Source: Nymphaea colorata
Lineage: Eukaryota > Streptophyta > Magnoliopsida > Nymphaeales > Nymphaeaceae
Length of the DNA stretch: 64,000 nucleotides
Assembly: GCF_008831285.2 (NCBI RefSeq)
Contig: NC_045139.1
Span: 29,181,206 to 29,245,205, forward strand
Direction of reading: 5' to 3'
Part shown: piece by piece, positions 23,551 to 32,100 of the stretch
Layout: each line of letters starts with the position of its first letter
How positions within the stretch are numbered: position 1 is the stretch's first letter
The notes under the pieces: model-generated
The model's database searches: none
Told to the model about the DNA's origin: nothing
The model's input: the letters and a program-made list of their open reading frames with translations, nothing else
Position numbers and translations under genes: made by a program

Positions 23551-23874
23551 CCCTGCCTTATAAGCAAAAATGCTACTTGAATCTAGCCAACTTTAAGTAG
23601 TATGACCTTTTGATGGGAATAGCATGTTCTGAACTCTCTTCATCTGAAACTTTCTGCTCTTATATCTGATCTTTGCTCTCATTTGAAGGGAACTGAGTTG
23701 CGAAGGTTTGTTGATACTAGATGAGCATAAATTTTTGTCTTAATTTTTATGTCCTGGGGTTCCTAAGGGATTATGGTTTTGACATTATCATGTTTGTCCA
23801 GGTTTGAAAGTTTTCATGGAGAAATATGTGCACTTGGGTATGTTGTTGCTCAATGTAGAGCTGGAAGACCAGAT

Positions 23875-24520
23875 GTAAGTATGCAAATATGATCACTGTT
23901 ATATCTACGGTTTGTCTTTCTCACTTCTTAAATTGCATTTCTTTTTCTCACCCCATCAAGATATAAGGTTGATGCTCTTGGAAAAATTCAGATTACTTTT
24001 TAAGGACTAAGGATTATGTGGCTAGTAGATGACATCTGGTCCATTTACATTTTCTTTTTGGTTGAACTAAACACTTTTCGTCTCATGAAAACATTGATCA
24101 ACAGATAATCCAGCCATTGAAAAAAAAAAAGTCCAATAACTCAGAGCTACTCAACCTGTACAAATAAGCAAGTCCATATGAATTAGGAAATGTGAAAACA
24201 GAGTTGCAGACAGCAAATCCAAAAGATTACCTCTCGATTATAGACTTGGGCGGGGAACCAGAACTTCCCATTTTCAAGAGACAGATACCACGACTTAATC
24301 GAGTCGACCCGGCAAGGAATTCTTCAGTCTGCCACTGCCACCATCAATCTTTGATCTGAGCCATGATAAAGGCCAAAGACAGGAAAGACTGCCCATTCAT
24401 CCCTCTGACCTCCCATCGTCCAGAACACCCAAACTCTTCCTGGCTGTGACATAGTACTGCTATTCCCTGAAGGCAGCTTCTCCGATCAGGGAGTGGTAGC
24501 AACGTGATTGCACTGTAAGG
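23875..24520. other. Intergenic, no gene recognised
   Basis: Separates the last ECM29-like exon from the left arm of the inverted repeat. 24240-24500 is less AT-rich but has no convincing reading frame on either strand. Confidence 0.45.
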
Positions 24521-24802
24521 TTTTGTTCTTTCCTAGTTCAAGTAAAATGTCTTTTCCCAACTAGCTTTTTCTTTTTCTTTTGACCTGAGATCATTCTTTG
24601 TCCCTCCCTTTAAGTAAATTTAGCTTACTTCCACCACCATCGTTGCTAATGAGCTAAAGTAGGGAAAAAAAAAGAAGAAGCCTTTAAAAAGTCGCTGAAA
24701 ATTTAAAGAAGGGTCTTCCCCAACTACCGGTATGCAAGCTCGTCAGTTTATTTGAATCGGATATTTGACGGAACCGATCCAAATAAACTAACGTGTATAT
24801 TT
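24521..24802 (+). repeat. Left arm of a long inverted repeat flanking the zinc-finger gene
   Basis: About 280 bp, matching the reverse complement of 25944-26239 with scattered mismatches and homopolymer-length differences. Shared blocks include AGTTCAAGTAAAATGTC, AAGTAAATTTAGCTTACTTC, GCAACTA-side sequence and GATATTTGACGGAACCGATC. The inner end (GTGTATATTTAAG) lies about 75 bp before the zinc-finger ATG and may supply its promoter. Confidence 0.88.
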
Positions 24803-24877
24803 AAGCAAGCATGCAGGGGATTCAATTATTCTTGGGTGTCTATAAAGTTTCCCCGTTTGTTCGGTTGCTTGGCATGC

Positions 24878-25467
24878 ATGGCTGATCAGGAGGAGAAGAG
24901 TGTGACGACGAAGGAGGCCATGGCGACCCCAAAGCCTGATAAACTTCCTGAGCCCAAGGAGCTTCCCTGTCAGTTCTGCAACAAGAAATTCCAGACGTCT
25001 CAAGCCTTGGGTGGTCATCAGAATGCTCACAAGAGGGAGAGGTCTGAAGCAAAGAGGCAGCAGAAGCCAAATGATTACTCGGCCCCTGCGCTGAACCCCC
25101 GCCCCTTCGTCTTCAACCCAGCTTCCTTCTACCTCAACTCTCATGTAAGCCCCCTGCTCTCTACCAACCTGCAGGCTTTTTCTCCTCTCAGAATATGTCT
25201 CTCGGATCCGCCGGGGTTGCCACTAGGCCCAACGTCCCTCCCAAGAGGCCGAGAGCTCTCGAGGGAGCCCATGCAGACGAAGATGTAAACTTCCTCACCT
25301 GGCAGAGGAAGTGCGGGCAGATGGTGGCAAAGGACGGGGAGGCTCCTTTAGAGGGACCATCTTCAAGGAAGGGATCAAACAATACCCCAGGTGTCCTTGA
25401 AATCGAAGACGACGCTCCCGGTTTTCCTTCTGGGGAGCCAAAGCTGGATCTCACGCTGCATTTATAG
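24878..25467 (+). CDS. Single-QALGGH C2H2 zinc-finger repressor with C-terminal EAR motif; frame change at 25145-25191
   Basis: ATG at 24878 (MADQEEKSVTTKE) is preferred: an upstream in-frame ATG at 24752 lies inside the inverted repeat. The finger (residues 31-51) is CQFC, then FQTSQALGGHQNAH, the plant-specific type of small nuclear C2H2 factors, followed by a basic tail (HKRERSEAKRQQ). The protein ends in LDLTLHL, an LxLxL EAR motif that in this family recruits TOPLESS-type corepressors. Finger and EAR lie in different frames. Removing 47 nt with canonical ends (GTAAGC at 25145, TCTCAG ending 25191) joins them exactly and gives 180 residues. Such an intron would be unusually short and these genes are usually intronless, so an indel is a real alternative; in that case the finger frame would end at 25288. 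The gene is boxed by inverted arms. Confidence 0.72.
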
Positions 25468-25890
25468 ATGATTGAGTGTCATGAGCAGCAAAAACATTTG
25501 TGCGGGAGAAAGTGCACATCATTGCACCTATCGCGGCCATGGCTTTTTTCTTGCTTCTTAGCTTTGGTTATTAGTTTATATCCTTTTTATTTCTTTTTTT
25601 CCTTTCTTTTGGGCTGAACTTTCACTCTTTCTTGTTCGATCTCTTTCATGGTGACTGATTGCTTCCTGGCTCCCCAAGTTCGACGTGCCAAAAAAAAAAA
25701 ACATGGCAGTTTCCCTCGTCATCGAAAAACGAAAAACTTAAAAGTACTTAAAACTTAAAAGTGTTAGCCATGATAACAGCACAAGGAGATAAAAGATCTG
25801 ATGAGGACACATGAACAAATGAAAAGACTTGATACTTTTTCATTTTTTGGATCGGTTCCGTCAAATTGTTCTATTTTTAATTTGAAGAAC

Positions 25891-25919
25891 AATTCCCCCC
25901 CCCCCCCCCTTTTTTTTTC
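25891..25919. repeat. Poly-C/poly-T run
   Basis: A run of C directly followed by T in the spacer of the inverted repeat. Run lengths are likely unreliable in any assembly. Confidence 0.8.
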
Positions 25920-25943
25920 CCATAAACAATAACAGCAAAGATT

Positions 25944-26239
25944 AAATATATACGTTGAAATCGGTTATTTGGATCGGTTCCGTCAAATATCCGATTCAAA
26001 TAAACTAACGAGCTTGCATACTGGTAGTTGGGGAGGACCCTTCTTTAAATGTTCAGCGACTTTTAAAATGGTTCTTTTTTTTTTTTTTCCTTACTTTAGC
26101 TCATTAGCAACGACGGTGGTGGAAGTAAGCTAAATTTACTTAAAAGGGAGGGACAAAGAATGATCTCAGGTAAAAAAAAAAAAAAGAAAAAGCTAGTTGG
26201 GAAAAGACATTTTACTTGAACTAAGAAGGAACACAAAGA
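25944..26239 (-). repeat. Right arm of the long inverted repeat
   Basis: Reverse complement of 24521-24802. It carries GGATCGGTTCCGTCAAATAT at 25970, and an extra short copy of the same motif occurs at 25848-25866. The outer homology fades around 26225-26239; no target duplication was recognised. Confidence 0.88.
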
Positions 26240-26426
26240 CTGACGGTCTCCCTGCTCAAAAGCCCATGAGGTTTCTTTTTTTATTCCCTTTGAAATATAG
26301 GTTTCGCTTGTTGAAGAAGAATTTCCCATAGAGGCATACGCTTATAGCATCCAACACCACCACTACTAGCATAGTCACAAATAAGTTTTTGGAATTTTGG
26401 ATGGCGATGTTTTTCTCAAGCATCGA

Positions 26427-26700
26427 GCTTACAAAAAATAGACAAAATATAGTTATTTTTTAAAAAATTTAAAAATTTAAAAATAGAAAAAATAAAATAA
26501 GTAAGAAACTAATAACACAAACATCAAAAGATAAAAAAAAATTATAACAAATAAAAATACAACGAGCTTAAAAAAAAAAAGACAAAATATGGTTATTTTT
26601 TAAAAATTTTAAAAAACTAAAAATGAAAAAAATAAAATAAGTGAGAAACTAATAACACAAACATCAAAAGATAAAAAAAATTACAACAAAAAAAAAACTG
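26427..26700. repeat. AT-rich tandem duplication, about 137-bp unit, two copies
   Basis: The block with GACAAAATATAGTTATTTTT, GAGAAACTAATAACACAAAC-type sequence and ATCAAAAGATAAAAAA occurs twice with a few substitutions. Confidence 0.8.
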
Positions 26701-27904
26701 TTTGGCATTAGAAAATGAAAAAAACGAAAAAAAACGTGAAAACGTGTTTCTTTCATTTTTAATGTTTTTTTTTTCAAAACAAAAGAGAGTATCTTTTTTA
26801 AGTTTTAAACAGTATTTAATTTTCTCACGTTTTTTTCGAAAATAACTCGTGTTTTCTTACTATGGTATAAACCGAGTTCTCATTTTTCGGACATATTATT
26901 AACACATCAATGATGAATATTTTACCTAATATTGTTCAGGATAGGTCTGGACTCGGTTCTTACTGGATCGGGAAAAACCCGATGCTCAAGTGTACGATCG
27001 GATCAGGTCTACGGTCTAGTGTATGAACTAAAAGTAGTTGCGTTGCCTAGTATCCATTTTACTGTTTTGACAACTTAGCCACGGATCTAAGGAAACATGA
27101 TCAGGAGGAAATCCACATGCCGAACATCCATATTGCAGCAATGCGTTTCGATTGGACTTTGGTCTGGATAATCAGATCCAATCTTAGGATGGATCCGATC
27201 AAAGTGCGATCTTGGGGTTCAGTATCGGACATACAAGACATGGCCAACAAATGATCCACACTATATCGTCTATGTTAAACTCTCTCTCTCTCTCTCTCTC
27301 CCCCTGTTTGTGTGTACACACAAACAAATGCCTAAAATCTTCACAATGCATATTATGAAAATTCAATCAGTTAATGAAGAAAGCTTAATCAAACAGCCAC
27401 AATAAAAAGAATTAATGAATGAGAAGCTTAAAACTTAGTTGAGTCTGTCAATGAACAAAACATTGCAAAACAGTACATGCTTGGCCTAGGGCGAGGACCA
27501 ATGGACATTTTTTGGCGGATTGAGCTGTGGACGTCACTGAATGAGACATAACCCTCTGTCTAGTAAAAACTCTCAACCACCATACACATACACAAATATG
27601 CATACCGATATAGATATATATAAGCCATTGGAGTCCTCCAACTATTGGGCCACTACAAATACATGGAGTTGTGTAAAGATTTTTCCACCCATGTAGCCAT
27701 CCGGCCTACTATACACGCAACCCAAGCCCGAGGATGGAGGAATCCATATTTTTTATAGAAGATACAGATTCTTTTACACTCCGGCTTTATATATACATAG
27801 AAAATAACGATTCTTTCACCCTCAAGTTGCTTGTCTAAAAGGCCTTGAGTTGTAAAACAACATTTGAATAATTAATTTTAATAGATCTAATTTTTTTCTT
27901 TTAT

Positions 27905-27916
27905 CCAAGTGGCATG

Positions 27917-27974
<58 letters not shown>

Positions 27975-27985
27975 ATGTGTGTGGT
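27905..27985. repeat. Compound microsatellite (ACAT)n(AT)n(GT)n
   Basis: Six or so CATA units, then AT, then GT/GTAT dinucleotides. Confidence 0.9.
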
Positions 27986-28282
27986 TGGAACAAGCAAAAG
28001 GCCAATGACACCGTGCCTTTACTCAAACTCTACAATACGAGCAAGTCAATCTCCATTGAGTTAGTGCCTGCCATATTGATGGACAATCATTAATTCAATC
28101 TTAATTATTTCAATGCAATAACAATATCTACTATATGGGGTACCTTTGAAATTAGTAGGTCTAGATAACTTAAACGTAGTCAATCATTACAAACAATTCT
28201 GCTAATTGTGCTTGTACTATTTACATAAATGACAGATATTGAGATGCGCTCTTAAAGGCCGATTCATGGCATGTAATATTTG

Positions 28283-28375
<93 letters not shown>
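28283..28375. repeat. (TA)n microsatellite, about 92 bp
   Basis: Uninterrupted alternating T and A; able to extrude a cruciform. Confidence 0.95.
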
Positions 28376-28378
<3 letters not shown>

Positions 28379-29511
28379 ACAATTTACCATTGATAAAAAA
28401 TTTGGCCCATGATTTACCCAGAATTCATTTCGTCTACATTAAGTCTTGAACACTATTATTTTCAATATAAAGTTCCGGTCTCATTTCTTGGAAAAAAAGA
28501 AAAGAGTCGTTATTGTCTATAATATGACGACACTCTCTAAATATATAATAGGCCTTCGTAATACAATCAGTCCGACTAGTTAAGATACAAATTAGTTCCA
28601 CCATAATAAGTCTTGAAGACAAGGATGCAAATGGGCCGATGGAACCAACTATCAAGCTAAGTGTTGTTCAACGAATCGAGCTAACTTGAGCTGAACTCAC
28701 TCGTAAATTTGGCTAGAACTAGATACCTAAACAAGTCAAGCTCGAGTTAAGTGGGTTCAGCTTGTTAAAGTCGGTTAAGCTTGTGAAAGAAATTATATAA
28801 AATATGTTTCATAAAATCATCTAAAAATGTAGATTGCTCAAATAGCTATGCAAGTGATTAGATTGCTAAAATTATCTAAAATACTTTTTCAATTAAATGT
28901 TTGGCTCGGCGAACCTCGAGCTCGAATAGAGCCGAGTTCGAGTTTTAAGAACACGAGCCGAGTTCGAGTCAAGATCTAGTTTCATTCGAGACACTTGAGC
29001 CGATTTCAAACTGACTACACCGAGATCGAACTCGCTCATGAACAGTAATATGTTAAGTTAATACTAGGCCATTTAGTTGGGTTTTATTTTAAATTACTGT
29101 AGGTGGAATTGGTCTAGCTAATGATTGAATTTCTGTAGTTGTTAGATTATGTTTGGTGAACAAAGGTGATTTAGCCTTTTTTGTTTGCTGGACCTAATAT
29201 TTTGCTCCTTTTCTCCCCTTCATTTTCTCACCTTACTTACTTAGTCCATTTTACTTGCTGGCTCTCATAGTGCATTCTCTGAATGTTATGGACCAAACTT
29301 TTTATGTGGCATATTATTAGCTGAAGCGTTTGTATAATTTTGACACTACAAGCACATGGAGAGGCTGTGAGTTCGAGTGGATTTGTATTGCAATAAACCT
29401 CTTTAGTTAGAAATAATTCAGCACATCCTTTCATTATAGTCAATCAAGTCTCCAGTAGTTGGAGATGGAGATACTACCAGAAATTAGGGCATGGGCTTAC
29501 TAATGTTAAAG

Positions 29512-29833
29512 ACCTATGTCATATGGACACGGCTAAAGAGGCCGCGTACCCGTGTCGACTCGCCGACGCGGGACTCGGCTAGGACACGACAAAAAATAAA
29601 AAATAAAAATTTAATGGTTTTTTTTTTTTCATTTTATCAATCAACTTTTTTTGATGCATTAACAATCCTTTCACATATTCGGTATAAAACACATTTTCTC
29701 ACAAGATTGTAAAAGTGAACTATTAATTTGATGTTTTTTTAAGATATTTAATGTAGCTGTATCTACTTATTTTAAAATTTTGAAAATTATCGTATCCGCA
29801 CCTGTATCGCATCCGCACCCATGTGACATAGGT
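29512..29833. mobile_element. Small non-autonomous element with terminal inverted repeats (MITE-like)
   Basis: The left tip ACCTATGTCATATGG (29512-29526) matches the reverse complement of the right tip CCCATGTGACATAGGT (29818-29833) at 14 of 15 positions. The left part holds GTGTCGACTCGCCGACGC-like GC-rich sequence and the middle is T-rich. Length 322 bp, no coding sequence; the target duplication is unclear, so the superfamily is not assigned. Confidence 0.6.
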
Positions 29834-30521
29834 TTGGTGGATCTGAACTTTATGAAGACGGAAGTTGACAATTCATGGGTTTTCTGGGTAGGGACCCCAT
29901 TCAAACTTACCGGCCTAGTGAAGAACGAACTCGGTCTCCACAGCTTCATCGGTTTACCTAAGTTCCAATTTTAACGTTAAGGGCCCGTTTGATGGGCGGG
30001 TGAAATTTAACACGGTAAGTTTACCAAGGTAAATTTTTCTAGAAAAATTTAGTGGATGAAATTTTACCCTCTTCCAAAACGAGACCCTGTTTGATTGTCG
30101 GGTGAAATTTAACGTGGTAAATTTAACCCAGTTTGATGAACATGAAGAATTTAACGTGGTAAATTTAACCCTGTTTGATGCACATGGAAAATTTAACATG
30201 GAAAATGTTGTTTTTTTTTTTCCTTCCCAATTCCACTTTGGAAGGAGCAGAACCCATATATTTCTTCATCAATCATCCCAAAACAAATCACCATACAACC
30301 AGTTCATTAAAAGACACGGCCATTCACACGATATATATAACAAAAAGCAAAAAAAAATATCTAGCAACACATTACAACAGAAAACACCTTCTTAACTTAA
30401 TCTATAACTGCAAAAGTTATATATTTGTTCCCAAAAACATTAAACAGAAATTGTCCACAAAAGTAACATGAGTACGAATCCACAAAAGGGTGTACTTTCT
30501 ACTAAGAAGAAAAAACAAAGT

Positions 30522-30858
30522 TCAATGAGTACATATCCAACAAAGAAAACATGTAATCACAAAACAAGTAATCCAACATTTCTGGCTGCACTTTCGTTCT
30601 TCAAACTTCGTGTCTTCTATATCTTGCTTTGCGATGACATCTTCAATGAGTGGAGACCTGCTTGCTTGCACACCATACTTGTTCTGGAGATACTCATGCA
30701 TGTGATTTTCTGCTACTTGTAATGAATTAAACGATCTGAAAACGGCACCCTTGTACCGATAGACTAATGGTTGGCACCGCTCCCAGCTGTCATATATGCC
30801 TCGCTCACGTCCTTCGAAAACCACATAGTACTTTTGGCGGGGCATCATCTTCGTTGTC
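30522..30858 (-). CDS. RNase H1 N-terminal (hybrid-binding / viroplasmin-like) domain protein with hydrophobic tail
   Basis: An exon-like ORF begins after an acceptor (TTTTCAACAG, minus strand, ending at 30859); the first Met is at 30848, giving about 108 residues. Residues ~5-45 contain YYVVFEGRERGIYDSW and CQPLVYRYKGAVFRSF, the hallmark of the small domain that binds RNA/DNA hybrids at the N-terminus of RNase H1 and also occurs in caulimovirus inclusion proteins and plant transposon-linked ORFs. No catalytic RNase H domain follows. The C-terminus is a Cys-rich hydrophobic stretch (CWITCFVITCFLCWICTH) that could be a membrane anchor. It lies inside the Harbinger-like element on the same strand as its other open readings. 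Function unknown. Confidence 0.6.
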
Positions 30859-31206
30859 CTGTTGAAAAGAAAACAAATGTCAGACAATCAAACTGAAGAA
30901 GTAGTCAACATTTATAAACAAACTTACTAGTCAATTGATAATCTGTAAACATTTGAGATGATATAGCTGCTCTCAAAGCATTGTTGCTTCCTCGCTGATG
31001 TGTTTGGCTTGCAATTTCAGGTTCGCTTAAGACGAAGTTATCAATCCTCGAAGCATTAGTTGGACAAAAGATGTACCAGCATCTCGAAATGGATGAACAA
31101 TCCTCCTAGACGATGGTCGGTCTTTCAACCAAAAGAAGATGAAGACAAAAACCATTCGAATGATGAAAAGCACTCGTTCATCGTCGTCATCGAACATGTC
31201 AAAATC

Positions 31207-31390
31207 AATCATTTCGACTAAACTGCATATACATGTAAGGTACTTGAATAACAAAATCAATCATTTCAACTAAACTGCATATACATGTAAGGTACTTGAA
31301 TAACAAAATCAATCATTTCGACTAAACTGCATATACATGTAAGGTACTTGAATAACAAAATCAATCATTTCGACTAACCTGCAAATACAT
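31207..31390. repeat. 52-bp tandem repeat, about 3.5 copies
   Basis: Units start AATCATTTCGACTAAACTGC at 31207, 31259, 31311 and 31363 and are almost identical; the last is partial. They lie inside the Harbinger-like element. Confidence 0.95.
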
Positions 31391-31502
31391 TGCAGCAATT
31401 TCTCACTACATGGATGTTCATGGAAGTCGAGCGTTGCGGAGGGACTTCGAGCGTTGCGGAGGGACTTCGAGCGCGGCAGCAGAAAAGCATTGATGGGTAT
31501 AT

Positions 31503-31658
31503 TTCGAGCGGGTGAAATTTCACCCGCTCGAAAGTCCGAGCTCGGAGCTCGGACTTTCGAGCGGGTGGAATTTCACCCGCTCCCTCTTTGGTTAAACGGG
31601 TGGAATTCCACCCCGTTTGATGGCGTCTCAACCGGACGGGTGAAATTTCACCCGCCCG
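31503..31658. repeat. Cluster of nested palindromes (GGGTGAAATTTCACCC core)
   Basis: 31503-31532 is a perfect 30-bp palindrome. It is one arm of a larger inverted repeat to about 31582, with 37-bp arms, one mismatch and a centre near 31545. Two more palindromes follow at about 31597-31616 and 31633-31658. All share the subterminal motif of the enclosing element. Confidence 0.9.
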
Positions 31659-31711
31659 TACAAATTTTTCCTCCCCCGCCCACTTTCACCTGCCCATCAA
31701 ACGGACCCTAA

Positions 31712-32079
31712 GTTCCGGCGTGGTCATTTTACAATATTGCATCATATTGAAAAAATCAATGCAAAGGCCAGTTCGCTGCAACGATATTGCCCTAATCCCC
31801 CGTTTTTGTTATTGTCAAAATATCGCCAAGTTATCGACGTATTTTCAGTATGCTAACCGGCAATACTTCCTGTGGGGTTTAGGGTTCTAATGGAGAGGAA
31901 GGGTTGAGACAAGATACGCCATGAAAATCCCTCATTACCCGCTTCTCCTCTGGTCTCCGAAGGCCTCGACCTAAACCTCGTGTTCTTTGCCTCCTCTCCG
32001 CACCACAAATGCTCACGGCAGTTGCCCATAATAGTGCTTCTTCTTGTTCTTCTGCCAAAATCTGAGTACTCATTCTTTC
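31712..32079. promoter_or_regulatory. Flank and probable promoter/5' leader of SUV3 gene
   Basis: Begins with AT-rich sequence containing ATATTGC and ATATCGCC repeats. No core promoter element is certain, and no other gene is supported. Confidence 0.4.
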
Positions 32080-32100
32080 ATGGCCGTTAGACTCCTTTAA
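32080..32100 (+). promoter_or_regulatory. Short uORF (6 codons) with stop overlapping the SUV3 start: TAATG
   Basis: ATG GCC GTT AGA CTC CTT TAA; the last A of the stop is the A of the ATG at 32100. This is the arrangement used for termination-reinitiation. It only matters if transcription starts upstream of 32080. Confidence 0.6.

Larger units (their letters stand above)
17777..23874 (+). pseudogene. ECM29: ECM29-like proteasome scaffold gene, incomplete
   Basis: Exons read co-linearly with plant ECM29, a HEAT-repeat adaptor of the 26S proteasome. Approximate exons: 17777-17953 (MEESANSSG... VWDRMLTRLALTDYPKLE), 18664-18831 (EILTHLNKRVKHQ), 18956-19045 (MAPMLIANISKFPLQHQ), 19793-~19935 (VIGECHKFQIDES), ~20010-20086 (SVSQTNQVTGKLPLKGDELL), 20205-~20300 (GILNVIDALNLDPQLIYPLY), 20387-20493 (VIKRGVELLKKLASK), 21131-21283 (RLRLLSIFCCSITAANTFPL), 22626-22690 (KLKQLGMEFTVWVFKH). 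The family continues for well over 1000 more residues; here only one further exon is seen, 23802-23874 (FESFHGEICALGYVVAQC), which belongs much later in the protein. The exons between 22690 and 23802 and the whole C-terminus are missing. The exon borders near 19935-20010 are also unclear. I take it as a truncated duplicate; the retained exons are strikingly intact. Confidence 0.8.
26701..29511. other. Repeat-rich intergenic DNA without recognisable genes
   Basis: Contains a CT run (27281-27302), a composite ACAT/AT/GT microsatellite (27905-27985), a long TA array (28283-28375) and, at 28660-29040, degenerate GAGCTCGAG/GAGCCGAGTTCGAG-type dispersed repeat sequence. No supported coding region on either strand. 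Confidence 0.5.
29981..31708 (-). mobile_element. PIF/Harbinger-like element with RNase H1-type ORF
   Basis: The terminal inverted repeats are GGGCCCGTTTGATGGGCGGG at 29981 and its near-complement ending in CCATCAAACGGACCC at 31708. They are flanked by TAA on both sides (29978-29980, 31709-31711), the 3-bp duplication typical of PIF/Harbinger. Both subterminal regions carry repeated GGGTGAAATTT motifs; the right end folds into strong palindromes. On the minus strand lie an RNase H1 hybrid-binding-domain ORF (30522-30848) and upstream readings (about 30905-31260) with an acidic start (MIDFDMFDDDDE) and RRIVHPF, faintly like the N-terminus of plant Harbinger transposases. No complete transposase is present, so it is non-autonomous. 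Confidence 0.7.
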
